Positions 8,013 through 17,033 are shown, counted from the stretch's first letter. The stretch: DNA of 64,000 nt from Dysgonomonas hofstadii (GCF_014196915.1 NZ_JACIEP010000006.1:124001-188000), one strand, 5' to 3'. A program made the numbers and translations. Notes: generated by a model from the letters alone, not told the origin.

Positions 8013-8675
8013 TTATTTCTTGTCTTTATTTTGATCGGTGTTAGTTCTGGAACTGCTTCTTGTTGATGCTGAACTGGAATTTGTTGTCCCCGAGGAATTT
8101 TCCGGCCTCACTGTAGGGCGAGTTGTACTTGGACTATTCGAATTATTTTCTGCAGGGCGTGTAGAGGAACCACTATTTGTAGGGCGGGTGTTGGGACTGC
8201 CGGTCGAAGGACGGCTGGTCGAACCGCTATTAGAGGGCCTTTCCGAAGATCCCGAATTATTACCCGGACGACTTGGTTCTGATGGCCTGCTCGGTTGAGA
8301 CGGACGATTTGGCTGGGATGGCCTGCCCGGTTGAACGGGACGATTAGGTTGAGGTATGTAGTTCGGATTATTGGGATAATATGGATAATTACCACCTGAT
8401 ACATTTTCATACATGAAATCATACCCTGTCATTCTACCATTCAGAAATTCGACGGCATAGGATTCATTACGATAAGTCTGATATTCAAACACTTCGAACA
8501 TACCATCTTGTGTGTAGCTTGTAGAAAGAATACGCACTGGTTGTCCCATAATTCGCCCAACTTCATTCGGCGTCATACCCACAGACAGGTTATAGACATC
8601 AGAAACACGTGTAGTCACACAGCCTGTAAATAATATGATTATGGAAAATATAATAAAGAATACTACTCTTTTCAT
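8013..8675 (-). CDS. BamE-like lipoprotein with Pro/Ser/Arg-rich tail
   Basis: 220 residues. A signal peptide ends in the lipobox FTGC (Cys19). Residues about 30-90 resemble the SmpA/BamE domain (LSVGMTPNEVGRIMGQPVRI, then strands ending in AVEFLNGRMTGYDF). From about residue 105 the sequence is low-complexity: repeated RPSQP, RPSEP and STRP units, then Ser/Asn-rich text. The tail is probably disordered and may contact peptidoglycan or surface polymers (inference). BamE is a part of the outer-membrane barrel assembly complex, but this resemblance does not prove that role. Confidence 0.7.
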   Translation of the reverse strand: MKRVVFFIIFSIIILFTGCVTTRVSDVYNLSVGMTPNEVGRIMGQPVRILSTSYTQDGMFEVFEYQTYRNESYAVEFLNGRMTGYDFMYENVSGGNYPYYPNNPNYIPQPNRPVQPGRPSQPNRPSQPSRPSEPSRPGNNSGSSERPSNSGSTSRPSTGSPNTRPTNSGSSTRPAENNSNSPSTTRPTVRPENSSGTTNSSSASTRSSSRTNTDQNKDKK

Positions 8676-8771
8676 ATTACGAAGTTTTATTGATGTATAT
8701 ACTGATTAGAACATCAACAGATATAAAAGGTTTAATCTGGATTGCAGTTATTTATTCTAAATAAGTTTTGC

Positions 8772-9206
8772 TTAGTCTTTCTTTATATACAGAACTTTCT
8801 TTACAACCGCATTGGTGATACGGATAGAAGATACGATCTGCCCTGTATTCCGGGAGAATACATCTATATTCCAGACATGTGTGGAACGGCCTTTGTGTTG
8901 AATAATTCCTTTTGCATATACTGTGTCACCAACCAGGGCTGGTGACATATGGCTGGCACTGATCTGCATGCCAAAACATTGCTCGTCATTCCCGCACAGC
9001 ATATTTGATCCTATTCCGGCCAAAGATTCGGCCAAAGAGATAGTAGCCCCGCCATGCAGCACTCCCATCGACTGCGTCAGCTCGTGTACAACAGGCATAG
9101 TAGCTTCAAGAGACGCCAGATCATCAGATTCAATGAAAGTGATGTTCAGCGTCTCTACCAGTGTACCTTTAATATGTTCGCGTATTTCGTCCTTGTTTAT
9201 TCTCAT
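8772..9206 (-). CDS. PaaI-family hotdog thioesterase
   Basis: 144 residues with the hotdog-fold signature SMGVLHGGATISLAESLAG (about 48-66), including the HGG loop and a downstream acidic residue typical of acyl-CoA thioesterases related to PaaI and the menaquinone enzyme MenI. The substrate could be 1,4-dihydroxy-2-naphthoyl-CoA, since the frd operon implies menaquinone use, but nothing here decides it. It follows the Hint-like gene by 3 bases on the same strand and is probably co-transcribed. Confidence 0.85.
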   Translation of the reverse strand: MRINKDEIREHIKGTLVETLNITFIESDDLASLEATMPVVHELTQSMGVLHGGATISLAESLAGIGSNMLCGNDEQCFGMQISASHMSPALVGDTVYAKGIIQHKGRSTHVWNIDVFSRNTGQIVSSIRITNAVVKKVLYIKKD

Positions 9207-9209
9207 TAT

Positions 9210-9740
9210 CTAGTTTATACCTACTAAAAAGCCATTAGCCACAAGTGCGCTTTCGGCTGCATCTTCCAGCTCCAGTGTATATGTCTGTACCGGATCGAGT
9301 ACCCCCTGAATAACTGTTAATTCAACAAAGTCGGTACTGGTAACATTATAAAACAACACATATTCGCCTATGTTGCAGCGTTGAACTTCCGTATACTTTT
9401 TGTTCATCATCGTACGGTTAGGATCAACTGAAACCCAACCTTTCTCGCCCAAAACAGGATAATCGACAGTCAGTACTATTTGCACTCCTGATTCCAGCGT
9501 TATTCTGACAAGTCTGTTCATCATCACCTTACTTACAGACTTTACTGTTTTCTCTTCGTATACTTTATCTTTTGTATTGAATGCCAAAACCTTATCTCCG
9601 GCCTTTATATTTTCAATATTCTTCTTTGCATCATCACTCATAGTGATTTGTGTACCGGACGCAATACTAGTCTGTGCTTTCATGTTCAAACCGAACACAA
9701 ACAGGCAAACTAGAGTGGAAAGGAAGAGTCTGATTCTCAT
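9210..9740 (-). CDS. Secreted protein with degenerate Hint/intein-like domain
   Basis: 176 residues. A signal peptide probably ends around KAQ (about residue 23). What follows has the order of a Hint (hedgehog/intein) domain: SIASGTQITM (25-34, where active Hint domains have Cys at the first position), IKAGDKVLAF (45-54), LTVDYPVLGEKGW (90-102, where the usual block is TxxH) and the ending LVANGFLVGIN (usual ending HN). The first Cys is Ser and both His positions are changed, so self-splicing is doubtful. Almost nothing precedes it and no partner domain follows. The assignment rests on pattern resemblance only. Confidence 0.5.
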   Translation of the reverse strand: MRIRLFLSTLVCLFVFGLNMKAQTSIASGTQITMSDDAKKNIENIKAGDKVLAFNTKDKVYEEKTVKSVSKVMMNRLVRITLESGVQIVLTVDYPVLGEKGWVSVDPNRTMMNKKYTEVQRCNIGEYVLFYNVTSTDFVELTVIQGVLDPVQTYTLELEDAAESALVANGFLVGIN

Positions 9741-9840
9741 AATAATTTCGTTTTATGTAAAGTTTTTTTGCAAATATAAGAATATTTTACAGAAAGAAAC
9801 CTTTCCTGATTAAGTTATCAGTAATATTTTACCACTGAGA

Positions 9841-11685
9841 TCATTCTACAGTCACAGATTTAGCCAGATTACGGGGCATATCCACATCCCTGTTTTTATT
9901 TACGGCAATATGATATGCCAATAGCTGCAACGGGATTGACGTCAACAGGGGATCGAGACATTCGTCTGTGCGTGGAATTTCTATATAATGATCAGCCAGG
10001 GCCTTCATTGTTTCATCACCCTCGTTAATGATGGCTATCACCCTACCCTTCCGGGCTTTTATTTCCTGAATATTGCTGACCACCTTTTCATAAATAGCGC
10101 TGTGAGTGGCTATTGTCACTATAGGCATTTCATTATCGATAAGAGCAATAGGACCATGCTTCATTTCGGCAGCCGGATATCCTTCTGCATGAATATAAGA
10201 AATCTCCTTCAGTTTCAATGCCCCCTCCAATGCAATCGGATAATTGTATCCGCGTCCCAGATAAATAAAGTTCTGGGCATAGGTAAATATCAACGATAGT
10301 TCTTTTATTTTGTCGTTCACCGATAATACCTGTTCTATTTTTGATGGTATTTGTTGCAGTTCTTTAATAACTTCTATATATTTCTCTTCATTTATAGTTC
10401 CTTTTGCCTTACCTACGGCCAATGCCATCATTGTAAGCACTGTAACCTGGGCTGTAAAGGCCTTTGTCGAAGCCACGCCTATCTCATGTCCACAATGGGT
10501 ATATGAGCCTGAATCGGTATTGCGGGGAATAGATGAACCAACCACATTACATACCCCATATACAAAAGCTCCGGCTTTACGGGCAAGCTCGATGGCAGCC
10601 AGCGAGTCGGCAGTTTCTCCTGACTGCGATATAGCGATCACTATATCATCCGGACAAAGTATGGGATTACGATATCTAAATTCGGACGCATATTCTACTT
10701 CTACCGGAATACGGCAAAAATCCTCAAACAGATATTCCCCTATGAGCCCCGCATGCCACGATGTTCCACAAGCAATGATTATAATACGACGTGCATTGAC
10801 AAACTTTTCTTTATAATCTATTATACCCGACAAGGTAACATTGGTTCCCTCTATATTGATACGACCGCTCATACAGTTTTTCAGCGTTTCGGGTTGTTCG
10901 AATATCTCTTTCAGCATAAAGTGAGGATAACCGCCTCTTTCCAACTGGCTGAGATTCATTTCCAACTCTTTCACCTCCGGAGTTTTCTCAATATTTGATA
11001 TTGTTACGACCTTCGGATCTCCATCCCTCCTTATAACTGCAATTTCCTCATCATCCAGATAGATTACTTTATTCGTATATTCAATAATAGGAGAAGCATC
11101 CGATCCCAGAAAGAATTCCCCATCACCGATACCAATTACCAACGGACTACTTTTTCTGGCAGCAATGATCCGATCCGGGTTACCTTTTTCTATCACAGCA
11201 ATAGCATAAGCCCCTACTACCTGATTAAGAGCTATCTGCACAGCTGTAAAAAGATCACAGCTATGTCCTTTCTTTACATATTCTATCAATTGCACCAGCA
11301 CCTCGGTATCTGTACTGCTTTGAAACTTATATCCTTCATTGAGCAATTGTGTTTTTAGTACAGCATAATTCTCAATGATCCCGTTATGAATCAAAGCCAG
11401 TGATTCGGACTGCGAATAATGTGGATGGGCATTTGCATTACTGGGTTCACCATGTGTTGCCCAACGTGTGTGGGCAATACCTATCGTGCCTGAGATATCT
11501 TTATCCTGAACAAAATCCTCGAGATCCTTCACCCGGCCTTTTGCCTTATATAAGGAAAGCTTATTCTTTTCATTAATTATTGCTACTCCGGCGCTGTCGT
11601 ATCCACGATATTCGAGACGATGCAAACCTTTTATCAAAATAGGATAGGCTTCACGGAAGCCTACATAACCAACTATTCCACACAT
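9841..11685 (-). CDS. glmS: Glutamine-fructose-6-phosphate aminotransferase
   Basis: 614 residues, the usual length. It makes glucosamine-6-phosphate from fructose-6-phosphate and glutamine, the first step to UDP-GlcNAc for peptidoglycan and lipid A. The N-terminal glutaminase begins MCGIVGYVG with the catalytic Cys2, followed by HTRWATHG and SALIHNGI-type motifs. Two SIS sugar-isomerase domains follow (GTSWHAGLIGEY and SQSGETADSLAAIE in the first; LGRGYNYPIALEGALKLKEI in the second), and the C-terminus ends NLAKSVTVE as in the family. It is a monocistronic-looking minus-strand gene. Confidence 0.97.
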   Translation of the reverse strand: MCGIVGYVGFREAYPILIKGLHRLEYRGYDSAGVAIINEKNKLSLYKAKGRVKDLEDFVQDKDISGTIGIAHTRWATHGEPSNANAHPHYSQSESLALIHNGIIENYAVLKTQLLNEGYKFQSSTDTEVLVQLIEYVKKGHSCDLFTAVQIALNQVVGAYAIAVIEKGNPDRIIAARKSSPLVIGIGDGEFFLGSDASPIIEYTNKVIYLDDEEIAVIRRDGDPKVVTISNIEKTPEVKELEMNLSQLERGGYPHFMLKEIFEQPETLKNCMSGRINIEGTNVTLSGIIDYKEKFVNARRIIIIACGTSWHAGLIGEYLFEDFCRIPVEVEYASEFRYRNPILCPDDIVIAISQSGETADSLAAIELARKAGAFVYGVCNVVGSSIPRNTDSGSYTHCGHEIGVASTKAFTAQVTVLTMMALAVGKAKGTINEEKYIEVIKELQQIPSKIEQVLSVNDKIKELSLIFTYAQNFIYLGRGYNYPIALEGALKLKEISYIHAEGYPAAEMKHGPIALIDNEMPIVTIATHSAIYEKVVSNIQEIKARKGRVIAIINEGDETMKALADHYIEIPRTDECLDPLLTSIPLQLLAYHIAVNKNRDVDMPRNLAKSVTVE

Positions 11686-11703
11686 AAGGTATTCAATTTA
11701 CGC

Positions 11704-11736
11704 CAAAGATAATCAAAAAGATTTTTATTTATCAAA
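11704..11736 (-). promoter_or_regulatory. glmS promoter
   Basis: On the minus strand TTTG (11733-11736) is followed after 21 bases by TATCTTTG (11704-11711), a perfect TAnnTTTG -7 box. It lies about 18 bases before the glmS start codon. No glmS ribozyme-like sequence is seen. Confidence 0.55.
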
Positions 11737-11830
11737 TGAAAAGAAAAAAGACAGAAATAATGTGATTCCAAATCAATTACACGACTTTATGTCATATAAA
11801 TAATTTATATGAAAAAAATAAAGATATTTA

Positions 11831-12020
11831 TCTATAGGATAAACAATGAGCAAATGTGATAATATGCCAATGTGCCAATAATGAATGATCTTTGAAAAAA
11901 ATAATGGTTGACAAGTAAACAAGATACGAGATACAAGAATTTTGTCAGTTCTGTCAGTTTTTTGTTAACTGAGTTGACTGCTAACTGAATTGGAGCGAAG
12001 CATAAATCGACGGAGTCAAA
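11831..12020. repeat. Composite dispersed-repeat locus 2
   Basis: The 487-base gap between glmS and the next gene holds repeat modules in this order: TTATCTATA, an AATGTGCCAAT-type run, GATCTTTGAA, GTTGACAAGTAAACAAG (11907-11923) joined directly to ATACGAGATACAAG (11924-11937), TTTGTCAGTT tandem (11941-11960), GTTAACTGAGTTGACTGC, and AAATCGACGGAG. The two joined modules are those that bracket the four-helix-bundle gene at 53729-54157. An 80-residue minus-strand frame across this stretch is not believed. Confidence 0.75.
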
Positions 12021-12172
12021 TATGTATACAGTTTGTAATGTTTTAGTTAAAAACAGATTGTCACATAATGACATTTATAAAATAAACAAAGGTTATTTGG
12101 CGTTAAAAAATTTAGAATATTTGCTTATTTTTTATTAGTTTTACAGAGGAGTAATATAAAAAACGGGAAGTT

Positions 12173-12961
12173 ATGAAAAATCTAATCTTTATAATGTTAG
12201 TAGTGTCGATTCCCTTTTATGCTCAAACCCAAAAGGAAGAGACGCCCAAAGACAGCTTGCCTCCATTAAAGAAAGAAAATCTGAAGCTGAACGAGAAACT
12301 GGATTATTATCTGAAACTGGATAATGAACCGGATAAGAAATTGGAGAAAAACAACATCTTTAATTCAGACATACCGGAATTTGAGCCTTTACAAAAGAAT
12401 GAAAGCAAAAAAAAAGAGTTTGACCCGAAACTTCCACCTTTAGATATTTATACCGGACCACCACTGGAAAGTAATACGTTTTCCCGTAATCCTTTTATTA
12501 ACGATTACAGGTTTAATTCGGGAATGGATATATCATACAATGCCTGGCTCAGCACTTCTTCTATGCAAAACACTTACCCCAGTCTGGGCGCGGTGCGGAT
12601 GTTGAATGCAAACTTCAACTATCAGCCGCTGGACTGGCTTGTAATTTCGGGAGGCCCCTATGCGGCGAAATATAATCTGATGGGAAATTCCTATAATGAT
12701 ATTGGAGCTAACGGTAACTTAAAGTTTATTCTTCACGATCGCATCAGGCTAAATACTTATGGGCAATATTCTGTATATGGCGATAAAAACATGATACACG
12801 GACCTATGATGAACATGTTCCCCCAGACATATTATGGAGGCAGTATAGAAGTAAAGATTACAGAGAAGTTCGGAGTGGAAGGCGGAATAATACGGGAACT
12901 AAATCCCTTTAACGGAAAATGGGAAAACCGGCCGTTTTTTGCACCAGTGTTCTATAAATAA
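12173..12961 (+). CDS. Periplasmic/outer-membrane protein of unknown function
   Basis: 262 residues with a signal peptide ending near FYAQ (about 18). A Lys/Glu/Pro-rich region follows (about 20-100). The C-terminal about 150 residues have beta-rich, aromatic sequence (FNSGMDISYNAWLSTSS, LNANFNYQPLDWLVISGGPY and similar), which suggests a small outer-membrane barrel or beta-sheet domain. It ends 45 bases before the DUF1287 gene on the same strand, so they may be co-transcribed. No named family is recognised. Confidence 0.7.
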   Translation: MKNLIFIMLVVSIPFYAQTQKEETPKDSLPPLKKENLKLNEKLDYYLKLDNEPDKKLEKNNIFNSDIPEFEPLQKNESKKKEFDPKLPPLDIYTGPPLESNTFSRNPFINDYRFNSGMDISYNAWLSTSSMQNTYPSLGAVRMLNANFNYQPLDWLVISGGPYAAKYNLMGNSYNDIGANGNLKFILHDRIRLNTYGQYSVYGDKNMIHGPMMNMFPQTYYGGSIEVKITEKFGVEGGIIRELNPFNGKWENRPFFAPVFYK

Positions 12962-13006
12962 CAAGAGTAGGTATAGCCGCAGATATTATTGATTCGAAAT
13001 TTGTAT

Positions 13007-13597
13007 ATGAAAAAATACCTGATTATTTTATTACTGTGGCTGACACCAGTTACAGGGCTATTCTCACAGGATAAAAGTTTTTTTCAAAAGCTGTCGGATG
13101 CAGCAATAGAGTTAACAAAGGACAAGGTGGTCTATGATCCGCGCTATATTACCATTCCATATCCGAACGGAGATGTTCCCTCTGACAGGGGTGTTTGTAC
13201 CGACGTGGTGATCAGGGCTTACCGCAAACTGGGTATAGATCTCCAAAAAGAGATACATGAGGATATGAGAGCCAATTTCAGCAAATATCCCCAAAAATGG
13301 GGGATGAAACGCACCGATAGAAATATCGACCACCGAAGAGTCCTGAATCAGGCCATGTTCTTTTCACGCTTCGGCACAATCAAGAAAATATCTGACAAAG
13401 GAGAGGATTATGTGCCCGGCGACATCGTCACATGGGATCTGGGAAATGGCATTACCCATGTAGGAATAGTAACAGGCCGTATGTCGGGAGATAAGAAACG
13501 GCCATTAATAGTACATAATATAGGACAGGGACAAGTACTGGAAGACTGTCTTTTCAGCTTTAAAATAACGGGGCATTATTGCTATCAGAAAAAATAA
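13007..13597 (+). CDS. DUF1287 secreted NlpC/P60-like protein
   Basis: 196 residues from the ATG at 13007; an in-frame start 18 bases earlier would put six extra residues before the natural signal peptide MKKYLIILLLWLTPV. The mature part matches DUF1287: SDRGVCTDVVIRAYRKLG with a candidate catalytic Cys, VPGDIVTWDLGNGITHVGIV with a candidate catalytic His, and VHNIGQG. The fold is like papain-type NlpC/P60 peptidases, so cell-wall hydrolysis is plausible but not shown. Confidence 0.85.
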   Translation: MKKYLIILLLWLTPVTGLFSQDKSFFQKLSDAAIELTKDKVVYDPRYITIPYPNGDVPSDRGVCTDVVIRAYRKLGIDLQKEIHEDMRANFSKYPQKWGMKRTDRNIDHRRVLNQAMFFSRFGTIKKISDKGEDYVPGDIVTWDLGNGITHVGIVTGRMSGDKKRPLIVHNIGQGQVLEDCLFSFKITGHYCYQKK

Positions 13598-13605
13598 TAG
13601 CAGAC

Positions 13606-14550
13606 TCAATCTTTCACAAGAGGCTTCAGTTTCTTTATAGCCTTCTTCGCCTCGCTATAGTAATCATACCTGTTGTTGGGATCTAAGCGTAGTATCTTTT
13701 TGTAATCATTAATGGCATCATTGTAGTCTTTCCGGACTTCGAATGCTGTCGCTCTTTTCAGGTATAAATGCACATTGGCAGAATCGAGTAGTATCGATTT
13801 GTTGTAGTCCAAAATAGCTTTATCAAGGTTCTTTAGCAAGAAATAAGAGTCTCCTCTGTTGCAGTAAGCCATAATATTTAATGTATCGAGATCGATAACT
13901 TTGTTGTATTCTGCTATGGCTTTATCATAAGATTCTTTTGTTTTATATATTTCTCCCCTGTTATAATAAATATCTCTTAAATAGGGAGGGTTCAATTTTG
14001 CGGCTTTGTTGAGATCCGACAAGGCTAAATCATAATCTTTTTTCTCTTCATACAGAAGTGCCCGATTATAATATGCGTCGGCATAGCCAGAACTCAGACT
14101 AAGGGCTTTACTATAATCGAGAATGGCCAGGCTGTCCTTATTTGTAGCCTGATATACGCATCCCCTGCTATAGTAACCTCGTGGTGAAGTAGAATCTATC
14201 TCTATGATTTTGTTGGTATATTCCATCGCCTTCTTATAATTCTTGGCATCCAGATATTCGTTACTGATGTATGTATGCCCCTCTATCAGTAGTAAGTTCT
14301 TTTTTCTTGGGGTTATAAGGGCATTGTCTTCGTTAATATCCTCTATAATAGTCTTAAATGCCACTATCCTTTCCTTCGATGTATCCAGACTGTCGACAAC
14401 CCTCGCTATCTGGTGCCTGAAGTGGGAAATGTGTTCATCCTGCTTAAGCTCTTTATCGAAAAGCCCGCAAGAAGATAAAACGACTAATAGAGGAATCAAT
14501 AAGGCGTATGTAAATTTGTGGTACGTCAGTGATGAGTAAATTTTTACCAT
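13606..14550 (-). CDS. TPR-repeat lipoprotein
   Basis: 314 residues. The N-terminal signal ends in a lipobox (VLSSC, Cys about 28). From about residue 90 there are at least six tetratricopeptide repeats with the usual A/Y/G/A pattern (YYSRGCVYQATNKDSLAILD, YYNRALLYEEKKDYDLALSD, YCNRGDSYFLLKNLDKAILD). These form a helical scaffold for protein contacts at the membrane. It converges on the DUF1287 gene with an 8-base gap. The binding partner is unknown. Confidence 0.85.
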   Translation of the reverse strand: MVKIYSSLTYHKFTYALLIPLLVVLSSCGLFDKELKQDEHISHFRHQIARVVDSLDTSKERIVAFKTIIEDINEDNALITPRKKNLLLIEGHTYISNEYLDAKNYKKAMEYTNKIIEIDSTSPRGYYSRGCVYQATNKDSLAILDYSKALSLSSGYADAYYNRALLYEEKKDYDLALSDLNKAAKLNPPYLRDIYYNRGEIYKTKESYDKAIAEYNKVIDLDTLNIMAYCNRGDSYFLLKNLDKAILDYNKSILLDSANVHLYLKRATAFEVRKDYNDAINDYKKILRLDPNNRYDYYSEAKKAIKKLKPLVKD

Positions 14551-14648
14551 ATAAAAAAATATGAAGTAACCAATATACTTGAATGAACTAGCTCGGGAAC
14601 AAAGATAGAAAAAAATGCTAATATAATTAATTCTGCTATAATCTTTGA

Positions 14649-14756
14649 TCTAAGATAAAATACTTCTAAATAGTAGAAGCATCTATTCTCACGAACAAAT
14701 GCTTCTTTAAGTAGTGTTTTATTTCTGTAAAAAGTAATTTGTATTTTTATCTTAGA
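14649..14756. repeat. MITE-like inverted-repeat unit
   Basis: TCTAAGATAAAATAC (14649-14663) and GTATTTTTATCTTAGA (14741-14756) form near-perfect terminal inverted repeats. Inside, GAAGCAT (14676-14682) and ATGCTTC (14699-14705) form a second dyad, so the whole 108-base unit can fold into one long hairpin. It occupies most of the AT-rich 326-base gap between the TPR and lipoprotein genes. No obvious target duplication is seen. Confidence 0.5.
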
Positions 14757-14820
14757 ACTTTATCTATATAATAAAACGAAATTTTTAATAAAGTGTTACA
14801 TGAAAAATAAAATATTCCAC

Positions 14821-14853
14821 AAAAAAAGTCTGCCATATCTAAATGACAGACTT
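14821..14853 (-). terminator. Terminator of the lipoprotein gene
   Basis: AAGTCTGCCAT (14826-14836) pairs with ATGACAGACTT (14843-14853). Read on the minus strand, the stem is followed by a T run, just downstream of the lipoprotein stop. Confidence 0.7.
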
Positions 14854-14876
14854 CTGTATATGATTCTAATATTTTT

Positions 14877-15347
14877 CTATTTTTCAGATAATCCCCGCTC
14901 AAAGGTATCTACCGTGCTTACTTTAATAATTTTACGTTCGTCGATATTCAGCTTTTCCACAATTTCGCTTTTCAGATCAGAAACGACATATATCATCGAA
15001 TCGTCTTTCATAACAGATCTGAGTCCACGCGAATCATCCAGTATAAAAGTATTTTTATCAAGAGACTTGTATATTCCTTTCAATGGCTCCTCGTAGTTCT
15101 GATAATAATAGTAAGTTTTATCATTATTGAACTCATAACTCATTGTATTTTCATCAAGCTTTTTAGCAATATAATTCTCGATTATGACTTTTAGAGAAGG
15201 ATCTGTAACAAAAATCTCTGCTTTGGTAGACGAATACACCCAATGCCCCTGCACATTCTTCATCGAAGAATTATCTTCCTTTTCACAAGATGCAAAAAGA
15301 AGCCCTAATGCAATTATAGGTACTAATATGTATGTCAGGAATTTCAT
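14877..15347 (-). CDS. Small lipoprotein, lipocalin-like
   Basis: 156 residues from the ATG at 15347; a GTG 12 bases upstream is a weaker start. The signal peptide ends in FASC (lipobox). The mature protein starts with a Ser/Asn linker, then VQGHWVYSS and repeated strands (MSYEFNNDKTYYYYQNY, GIYKSLDKNTFILDD). The 'W-strand' opening resembles the lipocalin-like lipoproteins common in Bacteroidetes. No ligand or function can be assigned. Confidence 0.65.
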   Translation of the reverse strand: MKFLTYILVPIIALGLLFASCEKEDNSSMKNVQGHWVYSSTKAEIFVTDPSLKVIIENYIAKKLDENTMSYEFNNDKTYYYYQNYEEPLKGIYKSLDKNTFILDDSRGLRSVMKDDSMIYVVSDLKSEIVEKLNIDERKIIKVSTVDTFERGLSEK

Positions 15348-15525
15348 TCTAAAGCCCACCCTTTAAGATTATTTCACAAAAGTACATAATAAAAACGAAA
15401 TGGCAGATAAAATATTGCATTTTTTTAGCAAAAAACAGGTGGAAAAAGTTAAAAAACGTCCACCTGTCCGATCATCAAATTATCTATATGGTCATTATGG
15501 TTGATACAACTTGAAATCAGGGCTC

Positions 15526-17022
15526 TTAGAAGGTATCGAAATAGTAGCTATTACCAAAACCGTGATATTTGTATCTGCCTGCAGAGTACTCGAAACGAAT
15601 TTTAGTAAGATCGTCATCTGCTATCACAGTCTTACCCTGAGGCTTAATGATTATAATATCAAACGTCTCCAGATTCCATGTCTTATTCTCGTTATACCAC
15701 GCAGGGTTGATAGTGAGTACAGAATCGGATAATGCATAATCCAGCTCTAAGGCTTCGGCTTTTCTTCCAGCTGAGATATCACTGGAACCAAAGGCTCTTT
15801 TCGTTATCTCTATTTTGTAATTAGTTGTTAGGGTATCTGTAGCATCTTTTATCCTCACATTGGGAAGTATACATATTTCCCTGTCCTTCATCCTGTCACC
15901 TTTGTAAATAAATTTCCGATTGTGTGGTAAATGATCTCTATTAAGATAATCTGTTCCGAGTTTTACATAAAGCGTGTCGGAAGTAGTACTTGCAGATATC
16001 TGTTCTACAACTTTAGTGTCTTCCTTATGGGAATACGCAAATCCAAAACCCTTATTGCCGAGATAGAATACTGCGCCTAACCATAGAATAAGGCATATGA
16101 TGAAACTCACAAAACTACCGGATGTGAATGGAGTGCGTCTCAATAGCTTTACCAAAAGGATGAAGAATCCCAGTATTGGAAATATAAAGGCAATCACCAG
16201 CGAGATCTTAAAGTTCCATACATCGTAGCCCAATATCATCATATAGTTGGAAAGGCCTACAATATCGGTATCGAAATAAAGCCACACCAATACAATGATG
16301 AAAGAGATCAGAATAATGAATGTTATAACAGCGATGAAACCGACTATGATATTCAGGAGTATATTCAGAACCCTGTTTACAGAACTTCCTTTATATTTGC
16401 GGTTAGCGGGTTGACCGCGCTCTTCTATATTGAGAATAGATGGGTCATCGCCGGTCATCGCTAATTTTTGTTTAAATGTCCGGGCGGCAGGCATTACTAT
16501 CCATAAGATGATATAAATACCGACAATCAGCATACACGAAGGCATTCTATATCCGACAAAAAACAGCAGGAGGAATAATCCGGCAAAGATGAGGCGAATA
16601 GCAGTAGGATCGATTTTGAAATAATGCCCCAATCCACTACATACACCTCCTATAATCTTATTGTCCAGGTCGCGGAGCAATTTCTTTTCAAACTCGGGAT
16701 TTCTTCCATGGAGGCTGTTGCTCCCCGTAGTGTTGTCTGCACTCGCAAAACTATTGGCCGAATCGTCAAAATCTTTGGGATTTCCCATTATTTTTATGAG
16801 TTCCTCTGCATCATTTATAGATACAACCCCATCGTTTGCACTTATCCTCATCTGCAGCAACTCGCTTAACCGTGATTCTATATCAGAAATAATCTCTTCC
16901 GATTCAGGATTTCTGGCAAAGTGGGTTCTTAAAGCTTTCAGATAATTATCTAATACGAAGTAGGCATCTTCCTCAAGGGTAAAAGCCAATCCTCCTATGC
17001 TAACCTTTACTGTTGGTTTCAT
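15526..17022 (-). CDS. PspC-domain membrane protein (long form)
   Basis: 498 residues. Residues 1-90 form a soluble region found before PspC domains in Bacteroidetes (VSIGGLAFTLEEDAYFVLDNYL). The PspC domain spans about 110-180 (LLRDLDNKIIGGVCSGLGHYFKIDPTAIRLIF). Several transmembrane helices follow (to about 345), then a soluble C-terminal domain (about 350-498) probably in the periplasm. It is the last gene of a PspC-PadR-PspC operon, 11 bases after the padR gene. PspC proteins sense or relieve membrane stress; that role here is inferred. Confidence 0.85.
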   Translation of the reverse strand: MKPTVKVSIGGLAFTLEEDAYFVLDNYLKALRTHFARNPESEEIISDIESRLSELLQMRISANDGVVSINDAEELIKIMGNPKDFDDSANSFASADNTTGSNSLHGRNPEFEKKLLRDLDNKIIGGVCSGLGHYFKIDPTAIRLIFAGLFLLLFFVGYRMPSCMLIVGIYIILWIVMPAARTFKQKLAMTGDDPSILNIEERGQPANRKYKGSSVNRVLNILLNIIVGFIAVITFIILISFIIVLVWLYFDTDIVGLSNYMMILGYDVWNFKISLVIAFIFPILGFFILLVKLLRRTPFTSGSFVSFIICLILWLGAVFYLGNKGFGFAYSHKEDTKVVEQISASTTSDTLYVKLGTDYLNRDHLPHNRKFIYKGDRMKDREICILPNVRIKDATDTLTTNYKIEITKRAFGSSDISAGRKAEALELDYALSDSVLTINPAWYNENKTWNLETFDIIIIKPQGKTVIADDDLTKIRFEYSAGRYKYHGFGNSYYFDTF

Positions 17023-17033
17023 TGCAGTAGTTA

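Noticed and set aside
10310-10816. 168-residue plus-strand open frame
   Set aside because: It lies fully antisense to glmS, whose frame is certain; it is a shadow of a conserved gene.
9770-11760. glmS ribozyme
   Set aside because: The leader of glmS is only about 20 bases with a promoter directly upstream, leaving no room for the ribozyme.
11832-12074. 80-residue minus-strand open frame
   Set aside because: It runs through the repeat modules of locus 2, has no promoter or family resemblance, and its sequence is just the translation of repeat words.
12056-12074. TGTCA-CATAA-TGACA dyad as an operator
   Set aside because: The arms are only 5 bases, at the edge of a repeat locus, with no recognised regulator next to it; chance is the simpler explanation.
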